Numbered from the stretch's first letter, positions 16,836-26,699 are shown. The stretch is DNA of 64,000 nt from Hyphomicrobiales bacterium (GCA_900468625.1 UBUL01000012.1:1-64000); one strand, 5' to 3'. Translations and numbers: made by a program. Notes: a model not told the origin generated them from the letters alone.

Positions 16836-17372
16836 ATGAGCGATATCATCATGTTGCCGGGGCTTGGCGGCTCGGGCGAAAATCACTGGCAGACACTATG
16901 GGAGCGACAGAACCCCAACACGCGCAGGTTCCAGCCGCCGAGCTGGGACAGACCGGAACTCGCGGACTGGATTGCTGCGCTAGAGAAGGAGATCTCGAGC
17001 TCTAGAACGCCGCCGATCCTGATCGCGCATAGTCTTGCCTGCCAGCTCATCGCCCATTGGGTTCCCGTGAAGAAAACGGCAATCCTCGGCGCCTTTCTGG
17101 TGGCCGCTCCCGACCCCACAGGCGAAATCTATCTGGCCGAAGCCGGCAGCTTCGCCGATCCGCCACAGCAGAGGCTGCCCTTTCCATCCCTGCTCGTCGC
17201 CAGCACCGACGATCCCTTCGGCTCCATCGACCATGCGCGTCACAGTGCCGAAATCTGGGGCAGCACCTTTGTCGAGGTCGGGCCATGCGGCCATATCAAT
17301 GCTGCATCGGGACTAGGGGACTGGCCGGAAGGCAAGGCAATTTTCGAGCGCTTTCGCGCGCAGCTCGAATAA
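16836..17372 (+). CDS. RBBP9/YdeN family alpha/beta hydrolase
   Basis: A 178-residue small serine hydrolase. The N-terminal MLPGLGGSGENHWQTLWE is diagnostic for the family. The nucleophile lies in AHSLAC (about Ser68), the acid in STDDPF (about residue 130) and the His in CGHINAASG (about residue 150). Physiological substrates are unknown. It lies between a divergent Lrp regulator and a LysE-type exporter, in the same direction as the latter with a gap of 95 bases. Confidence 0.85.
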   Translation: MSDIIMLPGLGGSGENHWQTLWERQNPNTRRFQPPSWDRPELADWIAALEKEISSSRTPPILIAHSLACQLIAHWVPVKKTAILGAFLVAAPDPTGEIYLAEAGSFADPPQQRLPFPSLLVASTDDPFGSIDHARHSAEIWGSTFVEVGPCGHINAASGLGDWPEGKAIFERFRAQLE

Positions 17373-17467
17373 GCGCAAATCCGCCATTTGGAAAAATCCG
17401 GCCGGAATGCTATCTCTGACCGTCTTCGTCCAGATATCGTCTGGCCTGCCCGATCGGAGGGAATGCG

Positions 17468-18079
17468 ATGAGCCTGTCAACGCTGCTTGTTTTTGCCGGT
17501 GCCTTGTTCATCGCAGCGGGGTCGCCGGGACCTAGCATCGCCGCGCTGGTGGCACGCGTGCTGACGAAGGGCGCGCGCGATGTCCTGCCGTTTCTTGCCG
17601 CCATGTGGCTCGGCGAGGCAATCTGGCTGACCTGCGCCATCGCCGGCCTTGCGACCATTGCCGAGACTTTCCATGTCGCCTTCGTGGCGATCAAATGGCT
17701 CGGTGTCGCCTATCTGCTCTATCTTGCCTGGAAAATGTGGTTTGCGGCCTCCGACACGACGGAAGAACAGTTGCCGGATGCACAATCGCCCGCGCGACTG
17801 TTTCTCGCCGGCTTCACGGTCACCATGGGCAATCCGAAGATCATGGTATTCTACGTGGCGCTGCTGCCTTCGATCATCGATCTGCATGGCGTGGCGATAT
17901 CTGGCTGGGCCGAGCTGGTGGCGACGATGTTCGTGGTTCTCATCGTCATCGATCTCTCCTGGGCGATGCTTGCCGCGAAGGCGAGAACCTTCCTGAAGAG
18001 CCGCCGCGCCGTTCGCATTGCCAACCGCGCCAGCGCCGGCACCATGGCGGGCGCGGCCGTAGCGATCGCCATGCGTTAG
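17468..18079 (+). CDS. LysE family translocator
   Basis: A 203-residue inner-membrane exporter of the LysE/RhtB family with about six hydrophobic segments. Family motifs are GSPGPSIAALVARVLTKGAR near the N-terminus and FTVTMGNPKIMVFYVALLP near residues 117-135. Members export amino acids or homoserine lactones; the exact substrate is not predictable. The adjacent Lrp-type regulator suggests amino-acid-controlled export. GGAGG precedes ATG 17468 by about 6 bases. Confidence 0.85.
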   Translation: MSLSTLLVFAGALFIAAGSPGPSIAALVARVLTKGARDVLPFLAAMWLGEAIWLTCAIAGLATIAETFHVAFVAIKWLGVAYLLYLAWKMWFAASDTTEEQLPDAQSPARLFLAGFTVTMGNPKIMVFYVALLPSIIDLHGVAISGWAELVATMFVVLIVIDLSWAMLAAKARTFLKSRRAVRIANRASAGTMAGAAVAIAMR

Positions 18080-18213
18080 GTTCGGGAATTTTCGAACTCC
18101 ATCCCTGAACACGGCGTAAAGATAGCATGCGATTGGAAACGGCCGGGATTTTTCCTCTGCCAACCGTCCGTTCCGTGATTCCGTTCTCGGAGCTAATGAG
18201 CTAAAAGCCTCCC

Positions 18214-18819
18214 ATGGCAAAGCGAGTCACCGGCCCCGAAATCGAAAAACTCATCCAGCTTCTGGCAAAAGTGCCGGGCCTTGGGCCGCGCTCGGCGCGC
18301 CGCGCGGCGCTGCATCTGATCAAGAAGAAGGATCAGCTTCTCGGGCCGCTGTCCCATGCCATGGGCGACGCCTATGACAAGGTGAAGATCTGTTCGCGCT
18401 GCGGCAATGTCGATACCGTCGATCCCTGCACCGTCTGCACCGACGACCGACGCGACCAGTCCGTCATCATCGTCGTCGAGGATGTGTCCGACCTCTGGGC
18501 ACTGGAACGATCGGGCGCGATGAACGCCGCCTATCACGTTCTCGGCGGCGTTTTGTCACCGCTCGACGGCGTCGGGCCTGACGATCTCAATATTCGCGGG
18601 CTGATCGCGCGCGTCGGCGAAGGCGGCGTCCGCGAGATCATCATCGCCGTCAACGCCACGGTCGAAGGGCAAACCACAGCACACTATATAACCGACCAGC
18701 TGGATGGCCTCGAGGTGAAGATCACCCGCCTTGCCCATGGCGTGCCTGTCGGCGGCGAACTAGATTATCTTGATGAGGGCACGCTGGCGGCAGCGCTGAG
18801 GGCGCGGACGGCGATTTGA
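18214..18819 (+). CDS. recR: Recombination mediator RecR
   Basis: A 201-residue RecR of standard length. The N-terminal HhH region has [19 protein letters not shown]. The zinc finger consists of Cys60, Cys63, Cys72 and Cys75. A Toprim domain begins with [15 protein letters not shown], and the C-terminal Walker-B-like part contains [22 protein letters not shown]. RecR works with RecO/RecF to load RecA at gaps. The usual partner ybaB lies about 2 kb upstream. The transglycosylase gene begins 30 bases downstream. Confidence 0.95.
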   Translation: MAKRVTGPEIEKLIQLLAKVPGLGPRSARRAALHLIKKKDQLLGPLSHAMGDAYDKVKICSRCGNVDTVDPCTVCTDDRRDQSVIIVVEDVSDLWALERSGAMNAAYHVLGGVLSPLDGVGPDDLNIRGLIARVGEGGVREIIIAVNATVEGQTTAHYITDQLDGLEVKITRLAHGVPVGGELDYLDEGTLAAALRARTAI

Positions 18820-18849
18820 GGATTTTCGCGAAGATATAAAGGACTGCGT

Positions 18850-20292
18850 ATGAGGAGAGTCCATACCCCCCTCTGTCAGCTTTCGCTGACATCTCCCCCA
18901 CAAGGGGGGAGATTGGTTGCCCGCAGCGGCGATCTGCCTCAAACCAATATCCTGCCTGCAGAAACTTCGAACTATCGACATGGCACGAAGCTCGCCGCCA
19001 ACAATCTCCCCCCTTGTGGGGGAGATGTCCCGAAAGGGACAGAGGGGGGTATCTCGCGGCACGTTCTGCGGCTGCTCATCCTCCTCCTCGCCCTCCTCCC
19101 CTTTCCCGCTCTCGCCGCCTCCAAAACCGACGTCGAGGCGCAGTTTCAGGCCTGGATACAGAAGAATTTCTGGCCCGAGGCGCAAAAGGCCGGAATTTCC
19201 GAAAAGACTTTCCAGGCCGCCTTCGCCGGCGTAACGCTGAACTGGGATCTGCCTGACCTCGAGCCGCCGGGCTTCCCGAAGCCCAAACAACAGGCGCAAA
19301 CCCAGGCCGAGTTCTCCTCCCCCGCCCCCTATTTCAACGAGGCGCGGCTGCAGAAGCTCGCCGCAACAGGGCGGGGGCTTGCTTCGCAATATGGACCGGT
19401 GCTGCGGCGGATCGAGAAAACCTATGGCGTTCCGGGACCGATCCTGCTCGCCATCTGGGGCCGCGAGACCGGTTTCGGCATTGCCAAGCTGCCGAATTCC
19501 GCGATCCAGGTGCTGGCAACCAAAGCCTTCATGTCGACGCGCAAGGACATGTTTCGAACCGAGCTTATCGCCGCCCTGCGCATCCTCGAACATGGCGACG
19601 TCACGCCGGATCAGTTCAAGGGTTCCTGGGCCGGCGCACTCGGCCAGCCGCAGTTCATGCCGACCAACTATCTGAAATATGCCGTCGACTTCGACGGCGA
19701 CGGCCACCGCAACATCTGGACCTCCGTGCCGGATACGCTGGCATCCATAGCCAACTATATGGTTCAGAAGGGCTGGCAGCGCGGCCGAAGCTGGGGATAC
19801 GAGGTCACGATCCCGCAGAACGTTTCCTGCGCCCAGGAAGGCCCCGATCTTGCCAAGCCGATCTCGCAATGGGCCTCGCTTGGCATCACGCGGGTATCCG
19901 GCAAGGCATTTCCATCGGACGAATTGCGCGCCAGCGGCATGATGCTGGTGCCGGCCGGCCGCGACGGGCCGGAATTCATCGTGACGCCGAATTTCTACGT
20001 CATCAAGGAATACAACAATTCCGACCTCTACGGCCTCTATATCGGCAATCTCGCCGACCGCATTGCCGATGGCAGCGGCGCCTTCCAGGAAAAATGGGGC
20101 GATGTCGGCAAGATGCTGCGCTCCGACGTCGCCAACATGCAGAAGGCTCTGGAGCGCAAGGGCTACGATGTCGGCGGCACGGACGGCCTGCCCGGCTATA
20201 AGACGCGGCGCTCGATCGGTCAGTGGCAGGAAAAGAACGGCATGAAGCCCACCTGCTATCCCGATAGCTCGATGCTCGGCGTGCTGAAATAG
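18850..20292 (+). CDS. Lytic murein transglycosylase (MltB-like) with repeat-derived N-terminal extension
   Basis: A 480-residue MltB/SLT-type enzyme cleaving peptidoglycan glycan strands in the periplasm. The catalytic domain has PGPILLAIWGRETGFG with Glu206 as catalytic acid, and WAGALGQPQFMPTNY. A PG_binding_1 domain ends the protein (KMLRSDVANMQKALERKGYDV onward). ATG 18850 has a strong AAAGGA six bases upstream, yet residues 4-70 are encoded by an inverted palindromic repeat pair and the signal sequence (VLRLLILLLALLPFPALAA) only begins at residue 72. The original start may have been MRR directly followed by this signal, with the repeat inserted in frame. Confidence 0.85.
   Translation: MRRVHTPLCQLSLTSPPQGGRLVARSGDLPQTNILPAETSNYRHGTKLAANNLPPCGGDVPKGTEGGISRHVLRLLILLLALLPFPALAASKTDVEAQFQAWIQKNFWPEAQKAGISEKTFQAAFAGVTLNWDLPDLEPPGFPKPKQQAQTQAEFSSPAPYFNEARLQKLAATGRGLASQYGPVLRRIEKTYGVPGPILLAIWGRETGFGIAKLPNSAIQVLATKAFMSTRKDMFRTELIAALRILEHGDVTPDQFKGSWAGALGQPQFMPTNYLKYAVDFDGDGHRNIWTSVPDTLASIANYMVQKGWQRGRSWGYEVTIPQNVSCAQEGPDLAKPISQWASLGITRVSGKAFPSDELRASGMMLVPAGRDGPEFIVTPNFYVIKEYNNSDLYGLYIGNLADRIADGSGAFQEKWGDVGKMLRSDVANMQKALERKGYDVGGTDGLPGYKTRRSIGQWQEKNGMKPTCYPDSSMLGVLK
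18863..19053. repeat. Inverted pair of palindromic repeats inside the transglycosylase 5' coding region
   Basis: Two units of about 53 bases, at 18863-18916 and 19001-19053, are near-perfect reverse complements separated by about 85 bases. Each unit holds two small hairpins: CTGTC(AGC)TTTC(GCT)GACAT and TCTCCCCCACAAGGGGGGAGA. The first hairpin differs between copies (AGC/GCT against CC/GG) but pairing is kept in both. The frame stays open through the pair, encoding about 63 residues. Confidence 0.7.
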
Positions 20293-20339
20293 CCCCGGAA
20301 ACGGCTTTCGGCGCGAATGCCTTGCAATTCGCAGGAAAG

Positions 20340-20410
20340 AGGCTTATATCCGCATCAAATTCTTGATCGTGTGATGAAGAGTGGGCCGCAAGGACCCGCT
20401 CTTTTTTATT
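20340..20410 (+). promoter_or_regulatory. rimP leader / attenuator hairpin
   Basis: Just before rimP, GTGTGATGAAGAGTGGGCC-GCAA-GGACCCGCTC is followed by six T (hairpin about 20377-20402). It is a terminator-like structure in the 5' leader of the rimP-nusA-infB operon. Leaders with a GTGGGC-type hairpin and T-run upstream of rimP are known in other proteobacteria, so attenuation or NusA autoregulation is plausible. It could also end the upstream transglycosylase transcript. Confidence 0.55.
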
Positions 20411-20450
20411 AGCGCGATCTCCCGATGCATGAAAAATGCGGAGTGAATGC

Positions 20451-21056
20451 TTGTCGGACGTGACAAACGCAGACAATACCAATGAACCCCGGCTGATCGT
20501 CGAAACCGGCCTTGATCAGCGCGTTGCCGCCATCATCGAGCCTATCCTCGTGGGCATGGGCTTCCGCCTGGTGCGTGCGCGCCTCCTGAACCTGAACGGC
20601 CTGACGCTGCAGATCATGACCGAGCGCAACGACGGCACCATGACCGTCGAGGACTGCGAAGAGGTTTCCATGGCCATTTCGCCGGTGCTGGATGTGGAAG
20701 ATCCGATCGATAAGGCGTATCATCTGGAAGTGTCGTCGCCGGGCATCGACCGCCCGATGGTGCGCAAGTCGGATTTCCAGCGCTGGATCGGCCACCTCGT
20801 CAAATGCGAAACGTCGATCCTCGTCGATAACCGCAAGCGCTTCCGCGGCAAGATCATCGCCGTCGATGCCGACGGTTTCACGATCGAGCGCGACCAGGTT
20901 ACCCGTGGCGAGGAGCTCAAGGTGACCATTCCGTTCAGCACCTTGGCCGAAGCCAAGCTGATCCTGACGGACGATCTCATCCGCGACGCGCTGCGCGCCG
21001 ACAAGCTGGCGAAAGCCGAGGCAGCGAACCAGAACGAAGCGGACGACGAAGAATAA
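20451..21056 (+). CDS. rimP: Ribosome maturation factor RimP
   Basis: A 201-residue RimP, needed for 30S subunit assembly. The N-terminal alpha/beta domain has [20 protein letters not shown], then the conserved [19 protein letters not shown] and [18 protein letters not shown]. The C-terminal Sm-like domain contains [19 protein letters not shown] 20451 is preferred because GGAG lies 7 bases upstream and it gives the typical [10 protein letters not shown]-terminus; ATG 20436 would add five residues but has no good ribosome binding site. It is the first gene of the rimP-nusA-ylxR-infB operon. Confidence 0.9.
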   Translation: MSDVTNADNTNEPRLIVETGLDQRVAAIIEPILVGMGFRLVRARLLNLNGLTLQIMTERNDGTMTVEDCEEVSMAISPVLDVEDPIDKAYHLEVSSPGIDRPMVRKSDFQRWIGHLVKCETSILVDNRKRFRGKIIAVDADGFTIERDQVTRGEELKVTIPFSTLAEAKLILTDDLIRDALRADKLAKAEAANQNEADDEE

Positions 21057-21119
21057 CCGATCAACGAACCGCCTAACGGAACGGGAACCCTGAAGGCTGG
21101 AAGACGGAGACTAAAGACA

Positions 21120-22730
21120 ATGGCAGTCAGTGCGAACCGGCTAGAACTTCTGCAGATCGCAGATGCAGTGGCGCGCGAAAAGGTCATCGACCGCGAGATC
21201 GTGCTTGCCGCAATGGCGGATGCGATCCAGAAGGCCGCGCGCTCTCGTTACGGCACGGAATCGAATATCCGCGCCGACATCAACCCGAAGACGGGCGAGA
21301 TCCGCCTGCAGCGTCTGCTCGAAGTGGTCGAGAAGGCCGAGGATTATTCCACGCAGATCCCGCTGGAACTGGCCCGCGACCGCAATCCGGACGCAGCCCT
21401 TGGCGATTTCATCGCCGATCCGCTGCCGCCGATGGATTTCGGCCGCATCGCCGCCCAGTCGGCCAAGCAGGTCATCGTGCAGAAGGTGCGCGAAGCCGAG
21501 CGTGACCGCCAGTTCGACGAATTCAAGGATCGCGTCGGCGAAATCGTCAACGGCACGGTCAAGCGCGTCGAATACGGCAACGTCATCGTCGATCTCGGCC
21601 GCGGCGAAGGCATCATCCGCCGCGACGAGATGATCCCGCGCGAAAACTTCCGCTACGGCGACCGCGTCCGCGCCTATGTCTACGACGTCCGCCGCGAGCA
21701 GCGCGGTCCGCAGATCTTCCTGTCGCGCACGCATCCGCAATTCATGGTCAAGCTCTTCACCATGGAAGTGCCGGAAATCTACGACGGCATCATCCAGGTG
21801 AAGTCGGTTGCCCGCGATCCGGGCTCGCGCGCCAAGATCGCCGTCATCTCGAACGACTCGTCGATCGACCCGGTCGGCGCCTGCGTCGGTATGCGCGGTT
21901 CTCGCGTCCAGGCCGTCGTCGGCGAACTGCAGGGCGAAAAGATCGACATCATTCCCTGGTCCAACGAGCCGGCGAACTTCGTCGTCAACGCGCTTCAGCC
22001 CGCCGAAGTCGCCAAGGTCGTTCTCGATGAAGATGCCGAGCGCATCGAAGTCGTGGTTCCGGACGAGCAGCTGTCGCTCGCCATCGGCCGCCGCGGTCAG
22101 AATGTCCGCCTCGCGTCGCAGCTGACGGGCTGGGATATCGACATCATGACGGAAGCCGAGGAATCGGAACGCCGTCAGAAGGAATTCAACGAGCGCACCA
22201 ACCTCTTCATGGATGCGCTCGACGTCGACGAAATGGTCGGCCAGGTTCTGGCCTCCGAGGGCTTTGCCGCTGTCGAGGAACTGGCCTACGTCGATCTCGA
22301 CGAAATCTCCTCCATCGACGGTTTCGACGAAGACACCGCCCAGGAAATCCAGACCCGCGCCCGCGAATATCTCGAGAAGCTCGAAGCCGAGATGGACGAG
22401 AAGCGCAAGGCTCTTGGCGTTTCCGACGAGCTTCGTCAGATCAACGGCATGACGGCTCAGATGATGGTTGCTCTCGGCGAGGACGGCATCAAGACGATCG
22501 AGGACTTCGCCGGCTGCGCCGCCGACGACCTCGTCGGCTGGTCCGAGCGCAAGAACGGCGAAACGAAGAAGTTCGAAGGCCTCTTCTCCAAGCTCGAAGT
22601 CTCGCGCGTGGAAGCCGAACAGATGGTCGTGCAGGCCCGCCTGCTGGCCGGCTGGATCACCGAAGCCGATCTCGCCGCCGAAGCCGAAGAGGCATCGGAG
22701 GGTGAAGGCGAGGCCGAGCAGGAAGCATGA
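21120..22730 (+). CDS. nusA: Transcription termination/antitermination protein NusA
   Basis: A 536-residue NusA. The N-terminal RNAP-binding domain (1-130), an S1 domain (about 140-205, VNGTVKRVEYGNVIVDLGRGEG), two KH domains (about 210-345, with GACVGMRGSRVQAVVGELQGE and SLAIGRRGQNVRLASQLTGW) and two C-terminal acidic AR-type repeats (about 365-510) are all visible. The tail is very Glu/Ala-rich. NusA binds RNA polymerase and modulates pausing, termination and antitermination. Its stop overlaps the ylxR start (ATGA), as expected for this operon. Confidence 0.96.
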   Translation: MAVSANRLELLQIADAVAREKVIDREIVLAAMADAIQKAARSRYGTESNIRADINPKTGEIRLQRLLEVVEKAEDYSTQIPLELARDRNPDAALGDFIADPLPPMDFGRIAAQSAKQVIVQKVREAERDRQFDEFKDRVGEIVNGTVKRVEYGNVIVDLGRGEGIIRRDEMIPRENFRYGDRVRAYVYDVRREQRGPQIFLSRTHPQFMVKLFTMEVPEIYDGIIQVKSVARDPGSRAKIAVISNDSSIDPVGACVGMRGSRVQAVVGELQGEKIDIIPWSNEPANFVVNALQPAEVAKVVLDEDAERIEVVVPDEQLSLAIGRRGQNVRLASQLTGWDIDIMTEAEESERRQKEFNERTNLFMDALDVDEMVGQVLASEGFAAVEELAYVDLDEISSIDGFDEDTAQEIQTRAREYLEKLEAEMDEKRKALGVSDELRQINGMTAQMMVALGEDGIKTIEDFAGCAADDLVGWSERKNGETKKFEGLFSKLEVSRVEAEQMVVQARLLAGWITEADLAAEAEEASEGEGEAEQEA

Positions 22731-23419
22731 TGAGCGCAGAGGGGCCGAAGGCCGCATCCGAAGACGACGATCTTGCGGATGATGGCGCGAATGGCCGTAT
22801 GTGCATCGTAACACGCGAAAGCGGATCGCCCGACGAGCTGATCCGCTTCGTCGCCGCTCCGGACGGAACCGTCGTTCCCGATCTGAAGCGGCAGCTGCCG
22901 GGACGCGGATGCTGGGTCAAGATCGACCGGGCGCTCGTGGACAAGGCAGTGGCAAAGAAGTTGTTCTCCCGCGCCCTGAAGGCGGAGGTGACCGCACCGA
23001 ACGATCTCGGTGCCACCGTCGACCGCCTGCTTGCGGCGCAACTGGCCGGGATGATGAACATGGCGCGCAAGGCGGGCCAGTTCGTATCCGGCTCGTCGAA
23101 GGTGGACGGCGCCGTTCGCAACGGCTCGGCACTTGCCGTGTTCCATGCGATGAGCGCTGCTGCCGACGGCGTGCGCAAGATCGACCAAGCCCGCAAGGCC
23201 TGGCATCTCGGCATGGAGACCGAAATGGAAATACCATCCTTCCGTGTCTTTACGGAGGCGGAAATGGACGAACTGATGGGCCAGAATGCTTTTATCCATG
23301 CCGCAGCGCTTGCAGGGCAGGCGGGTGAGGGTGTAGTGAAGCGCGCAAACCTGCTCGAACGGTACCGCAACGGCGGTCAGTCCCGGGCAACGGGCGGCGC
23401 TGGCCGGCGAAAACAATGA
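22727..23419 (+). CDS. RNA-binding protein: YlxR (DUF448) fused to an L7Ae-like domain
   Basis: A 230-residue protein. The YlxR/DUF448 domain (about 22-95) has GRMCIVTRESGSPDELIRFV and the PGRGCWV motif. An L7Ae/L30e-like RNA-binding domain (about 105-190) starts LLAAQLAGMMNMARKAGQFVSG. Stand-alone YlxR is common; the YlxR-L7Ae fusion is usual in alphaproteobacteria. It probably binds RNA or modulates RNase P or translation, but the exact role is unsettled. It overlaps nusA by 4 bases and lies 101 bases before infB. Confidence 0.88.
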   Translation: MMSAEGPKAASEDDDLADDGANGRMCIVTRESGSPDELIRFVAAPDGTVVPDLKRQLPGRGCWVKIDRALVDKAVAKKLFSRALKAEVTAPNDLGATVDRLLAAQLAGMMNMARKAGQFVSGSSKVDGAVRNGSALAVFHAMSAAADGVRKIDQARKAWHLGMETEMEIPSFRVFTEAEMDELMGQNAFIHAAALAGQAGEGVVKRANLLERYRNGGQSRATGGAGRRKQ

Positions 23420-23520
23420 CGCGGTCACCGGCCTTTGCCGGACGCCTCATTAAGGTACATGCATTGAACGACAGGGTCTGACGGATATTTCCGTACCCTG
23501 TCCGAAGGAACAGGAACGGA

Positions 23521-26256
23521 ATGACCGACAATCAAGACGACAAGACGCTGAGTGTTTCGGGTAAGAAGACCCTCACCTTGAAACCTTCAGGCGTAAACCA
23601 GGGCACCGTGCGCCAGGACATGGGCCGCGGTCGCACCAAGGCGGTCGTGGTTGAAACCCGTAAGCGCCGCCCGCTACGTCCTGAAGACGAAAAGCCAATC
23701 ACGCCGGCGACGACAGCCGCGCCATCGGTGACGCGTGTCGCCGAGCCGACGCCGCAGCCGCCGCGCCCGCCGCAGCCGGCTCCGCGCATTCATCAGCCGG
23801 GTGGCCAGCAGCAGCGCCCCGCGCAATCGAACCAGGGTTATCAGCAGCGTCCGCAGCAGGAACGCTCGTCGCGTCCGGTGGTTCTGAACCACCTGTCGGC
23901 CGACGAGATGGACGCTCGCCGCCGCGCGCTTGCCGACGCCCAGGCTCGTGACGCCGCCGACGCCGTTCGCCGCGCCGAGGAAGAGGCACGCCGCAGGCAG
24001 GAAGAAGAGGCACGCCGCGTCACCGAACAGGCCGAAGCCGCCCGCCGCGCCGAGGAAGAGGCCGCTCGTGCTGTCGAAGCCAAGGCAGCGGCGCCTGCCG
24101 CACCGGCCGAACCCCAGGCAGAAGCTCCGAAGCCGGCAGCCCAACCCGCTCCGGCACCGGTCGTTGCGCGTCGTCCGGACGCGGCTCCGCAGCCGGCCCG
24201 CCCGGGTGCCCCCTCGATGGAGACGCCTGCCGCCCGGCGCCGCGTCAGCCAGGACGACGACGACCGCGGCCCGCCGCGTGGCGGCGCGCCTGCGCGCGGC
24301 AAGGTCGTGCGTCCGGAGCCGGCAAAGCCGGTCACCACGCGTCCGAAGACCGACGACGATCGCCGCCGCGGCAAGCTGACGGTTACCACGGCCGATGTCG
24401 ACGAAGACGGCAACGCCCGCGGCCGCTCGCTTTCGGCCATGCGCCGCCGCCAGGAGAAGTTCCGTCGCAGCCAAATGCAGGAAACGCGCGAAAAGATTTC
24501 GCGTGAAGTCGTCCTGCCCGAGACCATCACCATTCAGGAACTGTCGCAGCGCATGTCCGAGCGTGCCGTCGACGTCATCAAGTACCTGATGAAGGAAGGC
24601 CAGATGATGAAGCCGGGCGACGTCATCGACGCCGATCTGGCCGAGCTCATCGCCGGCGAATTCGGCCACACGGTCAAGCGCGTTTCGGAATCCGATGTCG
24701 AACAGGGCATCTTCAACGTTGCCGACGAGGAAGGCGAGCTGGTTTCCCGTCCGCCGGTCGTCACCATCATGGGTCACGTCGACCACGGCAAGACCTCGCT
24801 GCTCGATGCCATCCGCCATGCGAACGTGGTTGCCGGCGAAGCCGGTGGCATCACCCAGCATATCGGCGCCTATCAGGTCGAGCAGAACGGTCAGAAGATC
24901 ACCTTCATCGACACGCCCGGCCACGCCGCCTTCACGGCAATGCGTGCCCGCGGTGCCCAGGCGACCGACATCGCGATCCTGGTGGTTGCCGCCGACGACA
25001 GCGTGATGCCGCAGACGATCGAATCGATCAACCACGCAAAGGCGGCGGGTGTTCCGATCATCGTCGCGATCAACAAGATCGACAAGCACGAAGCCAATCC
25101 GCAGAAGGTCCGCACGGAACTGCTGCAGCACGAAGTCTTCGTCGAATCGATGGGCGGTGAAGTTCTCGACGTGGAAGTCTCCGCGAAGAACCGTACCAAC
25201 CTCGACAAGCTGCTCGAAGCCATCCTGCTGCAGGCGGAAATCCTTGATCTCAAGGCCAATCCGAACCGCACGGCAGAGGGCACCGTCATCGAAGCCCAGC
25301 TTGATCGCGGTCGTGGCTCCGTTGCCACGGTCCTCGTTCAGAAGGGTACGCTGCGTCCGGGTCAGATCGTCGTTGCCGGCGATCAGTGGGGCCGTGTGCG
25401 CGCTTTGATCAACGACAAGGGCGAGCATGTGAAGGAAGCCGGTCCGGCCACGCCCGTCGAGGTTCTCGGTCTTTCGGGTACGCCGGCTGCAGGTGATAAG
25501 TTCGCCGTCGTCGAAAACGAAAGCCGCGCCCGCGAGATTTCGGAATACCGTCAGCGCCTGGCCCGCGACAAGGCGGCCGCACGCCAGTCCGGTCAGCGCG
25601 GTTCGCTCGAACAGATGATGACCCAGCTGCAGAGCGCCGGCGTGAAGGAATTCCCGCTGGTGGTCAAGGGCGACGTGCAGGGCTCGATCGAAGCCATTGC
25701 CGGTGCGCTCGAGAAGCTCGGTACCGACGAAGTCCGTGCGCGCATCGTCCATTCGGGCGCGGGCGGCATCACCGAGTCGGATATTTCGCTTGCCGAAGCC
25801 TCGAACGCGGCCATCATCGGCTTCAACGTTCGCGCCAATGCCCAGGCACGCCAGTTTGCCGAGCGCGAAGGCATCGAGATCCGCTACTACAACATCATCT
25901 ACGACCTGGTGGATGACGTGAAGGCGGCAATGTCGGGCCTGCTTTCTCCGGAGCGCCGCGAAACCTTCCTCGGCAATGCCGAAATCCTCGAGGTGTTCAA
26001 CATCACGAAGGTCGGCAAGGTCGCGGGTTGCCGCGTCACCGAGGGCAAGGTCGAGCGTGGCGTCGGTGTGCGCCTGGTCCGCGACAACGTCGTTATCCAC
26101 GAAGGCAAGCTCAAGACGCTCAAGCGCTTCAAGGATGAAGTGTCGGAGGTCAATGTCGGCCAGGAATGCGGCATGGCCTTCGAAAACTACGAAGACATCC
26201 GCGCCGGCGACACGATCGAGTGCTTCCGCGTCGAGCATATCACCCGTACGCTCTGA
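23521..26256 (+). CDS. infB: Translation initiation factor IF-2
   Basis: A 911-residue IF-2. A long low-complexity N-terminus (about 1-310) is rich in Pro, Gln, Ala, Arg and Glu, including a charged helical stretch near 130-200. The IF2_N domain lies near 335-390 ([22 protein letters not shown]). The G domain has GHVDHGKT near 418, DTPGHAAF and [10 protein letters not shown]. Domains II-IV follow, ending in the fMet-tRNA-binding C2 region ([17 protein letters not shown]). It delivers initiator tRNA to the 30S subunit. Confidence 0.97.
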   Translation: MTDNQDDKTLSVSGKKTLTLKPSGVNQGTVRQDMGRGRTKAVVVETRKRRPLRPEDEKPITPATTAAPSVTRVAEPTPQPPRPPQPAPRIHQPGGQQQRPAQSNQGYQQRPQQERSSRPVVLNHLSADEMDARRRALADAQARDAADAVRRAEEEARRRQEEEARRVTEQAEAARRAEEEAARAVEAKAAAPAAPAEPQAEAPKPAAQPAPAPVVARRPDAAPQPARPGAPSMETPAARRRVSQDDDDRGPPRGGAPARGKVVRPEPAKPVTTRPKTDDDRRRGKLTVTTADVDEDGNARGRSLSAMRRRQEKFRRSQMQETREKISREVVLPETITIQELSQRMSERAVDVIKYLMKEGQMMKPGDVIDADLAELIAGEFGHTVKRVSESDVEQGIFNVADEEGELVSRPPVVTIMGHVDHGKTSLLDAIRHANVVAGEAGGITQHIGAYQVEQNGQKITFIDTPGHAAFTAMRARGAQATDIAILVVAADDSVMPQTIESINHAKAAGVPIIVAINKIDKHEANPQKVRTELLQHEVFVESMGGEVLDVEVSAKNRTNLDKLLEAILLQAEILDLKANPNRTAEGTVIEAQLDRGRGSVATVLVQKGTLRPGQIVVAGDQWGRVRALINDKGEHVKEAGPATPVEVLGLSGTPAAGDKFAVVENESRAREISEYRQRLARDKAAARQSGQRGSLEQMMTQLQSAGVKEFPLVVKGDVQGSIEAIAGALEKLGTDEVRARIVHSGAGGITESDISLAEASNAAIIGFNVRANAQARQFAEREGIEIRYYNIIYDLVDDVKAAMSGLLSPERRETFLGNAEILEVFNITKVGKVAGCRVTEGKVERGVGVRLVRDNVVIHEGKLKTLKRFKDEVSEVNVGQECGMAFENYEDIRAGDTIECFRVEHITRTL

Positions 26257-26281
26257 GCGATCTTTCGATTTGCTAGATATC

Positions 26282-26312
26282 AAAACCGCCGGCCAAGACC
26301 GGCGGTTTTTTA
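26282..26312 (+). terminator. Rho-independent terminator after infB
   Basis: ACCGCCGG/CCGGCGGT stem flanked by AAAA and TTTTTT, 26 bases beyond the infB stop. It suggests rbfA is transcribed from its own promoter or by read-through. Confidence 0.85.
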
Positions 26313-26345
26313 TTGGATCCATCCGAATGAGGATGAACCATCAGC

Positions 26346-26571
26346 ATGACCACAGTGCCTGAAGACGATCGCTCCATTATCGTCTCCTTCATTCGGCAAC
26401 CGGACGCACATGCATGCCGAAGGCGCCTCCTGGGCATCGACCAATACGATGCCATGGGTCGGCTGGAGCGAGATCCTCGATATTCGCCGCTCTGACGGAC
26501 GGATCGAATTCGATCTCGAATCCTTCGTTACCTATATTCCGGCGTCTGCCTTTTCCGACTGTGGAGCATAG
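26346..26571 (+). pseudogene. Remnant of a YcxB-like protein gene
   Basis: An ATG at 26346 begins MTTVPEDDRSIIVSFI, but the frame then loses sense. In a different frame, 26410-26571 encodes a 53-residue piece ending TPWVGWSEILDIRRSDG..EFVTYIPASAF plus a few residues, which resembles the end of YcxB-like membrane proteins (a strand, then IP..AF). The two parts are out of frame by one base and the membrane segments are missing, so this looks like an internally deleted gene. The last 128 bases before rbfA show no further coding signal. Confidence 0.4.
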
Positions 26572-26699
26572 GATGCCGCATTCGCGAGGATTCTCAGCTT
26601 CTGGGGGACCGCAATCCCTGTCCAGCCTTGACCTTTGCGCCGGATCGAGTCATTTGACCCGCTTTATCGCGTCCACCGGACGCTGCTAACGGAACAACC

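Noticed and set aside
23674..26322. Long open frame antisense to infB
   Set aside because: It is a GC-skewed shadow of infB: the plus-strand protein has all IF-2 domains, while the antisense product has no recognisable domain. The same applies to long antisense frames over dnaX, nusA, pnp, rpsA, gabD and the dehydrogenase-reductase fusion.
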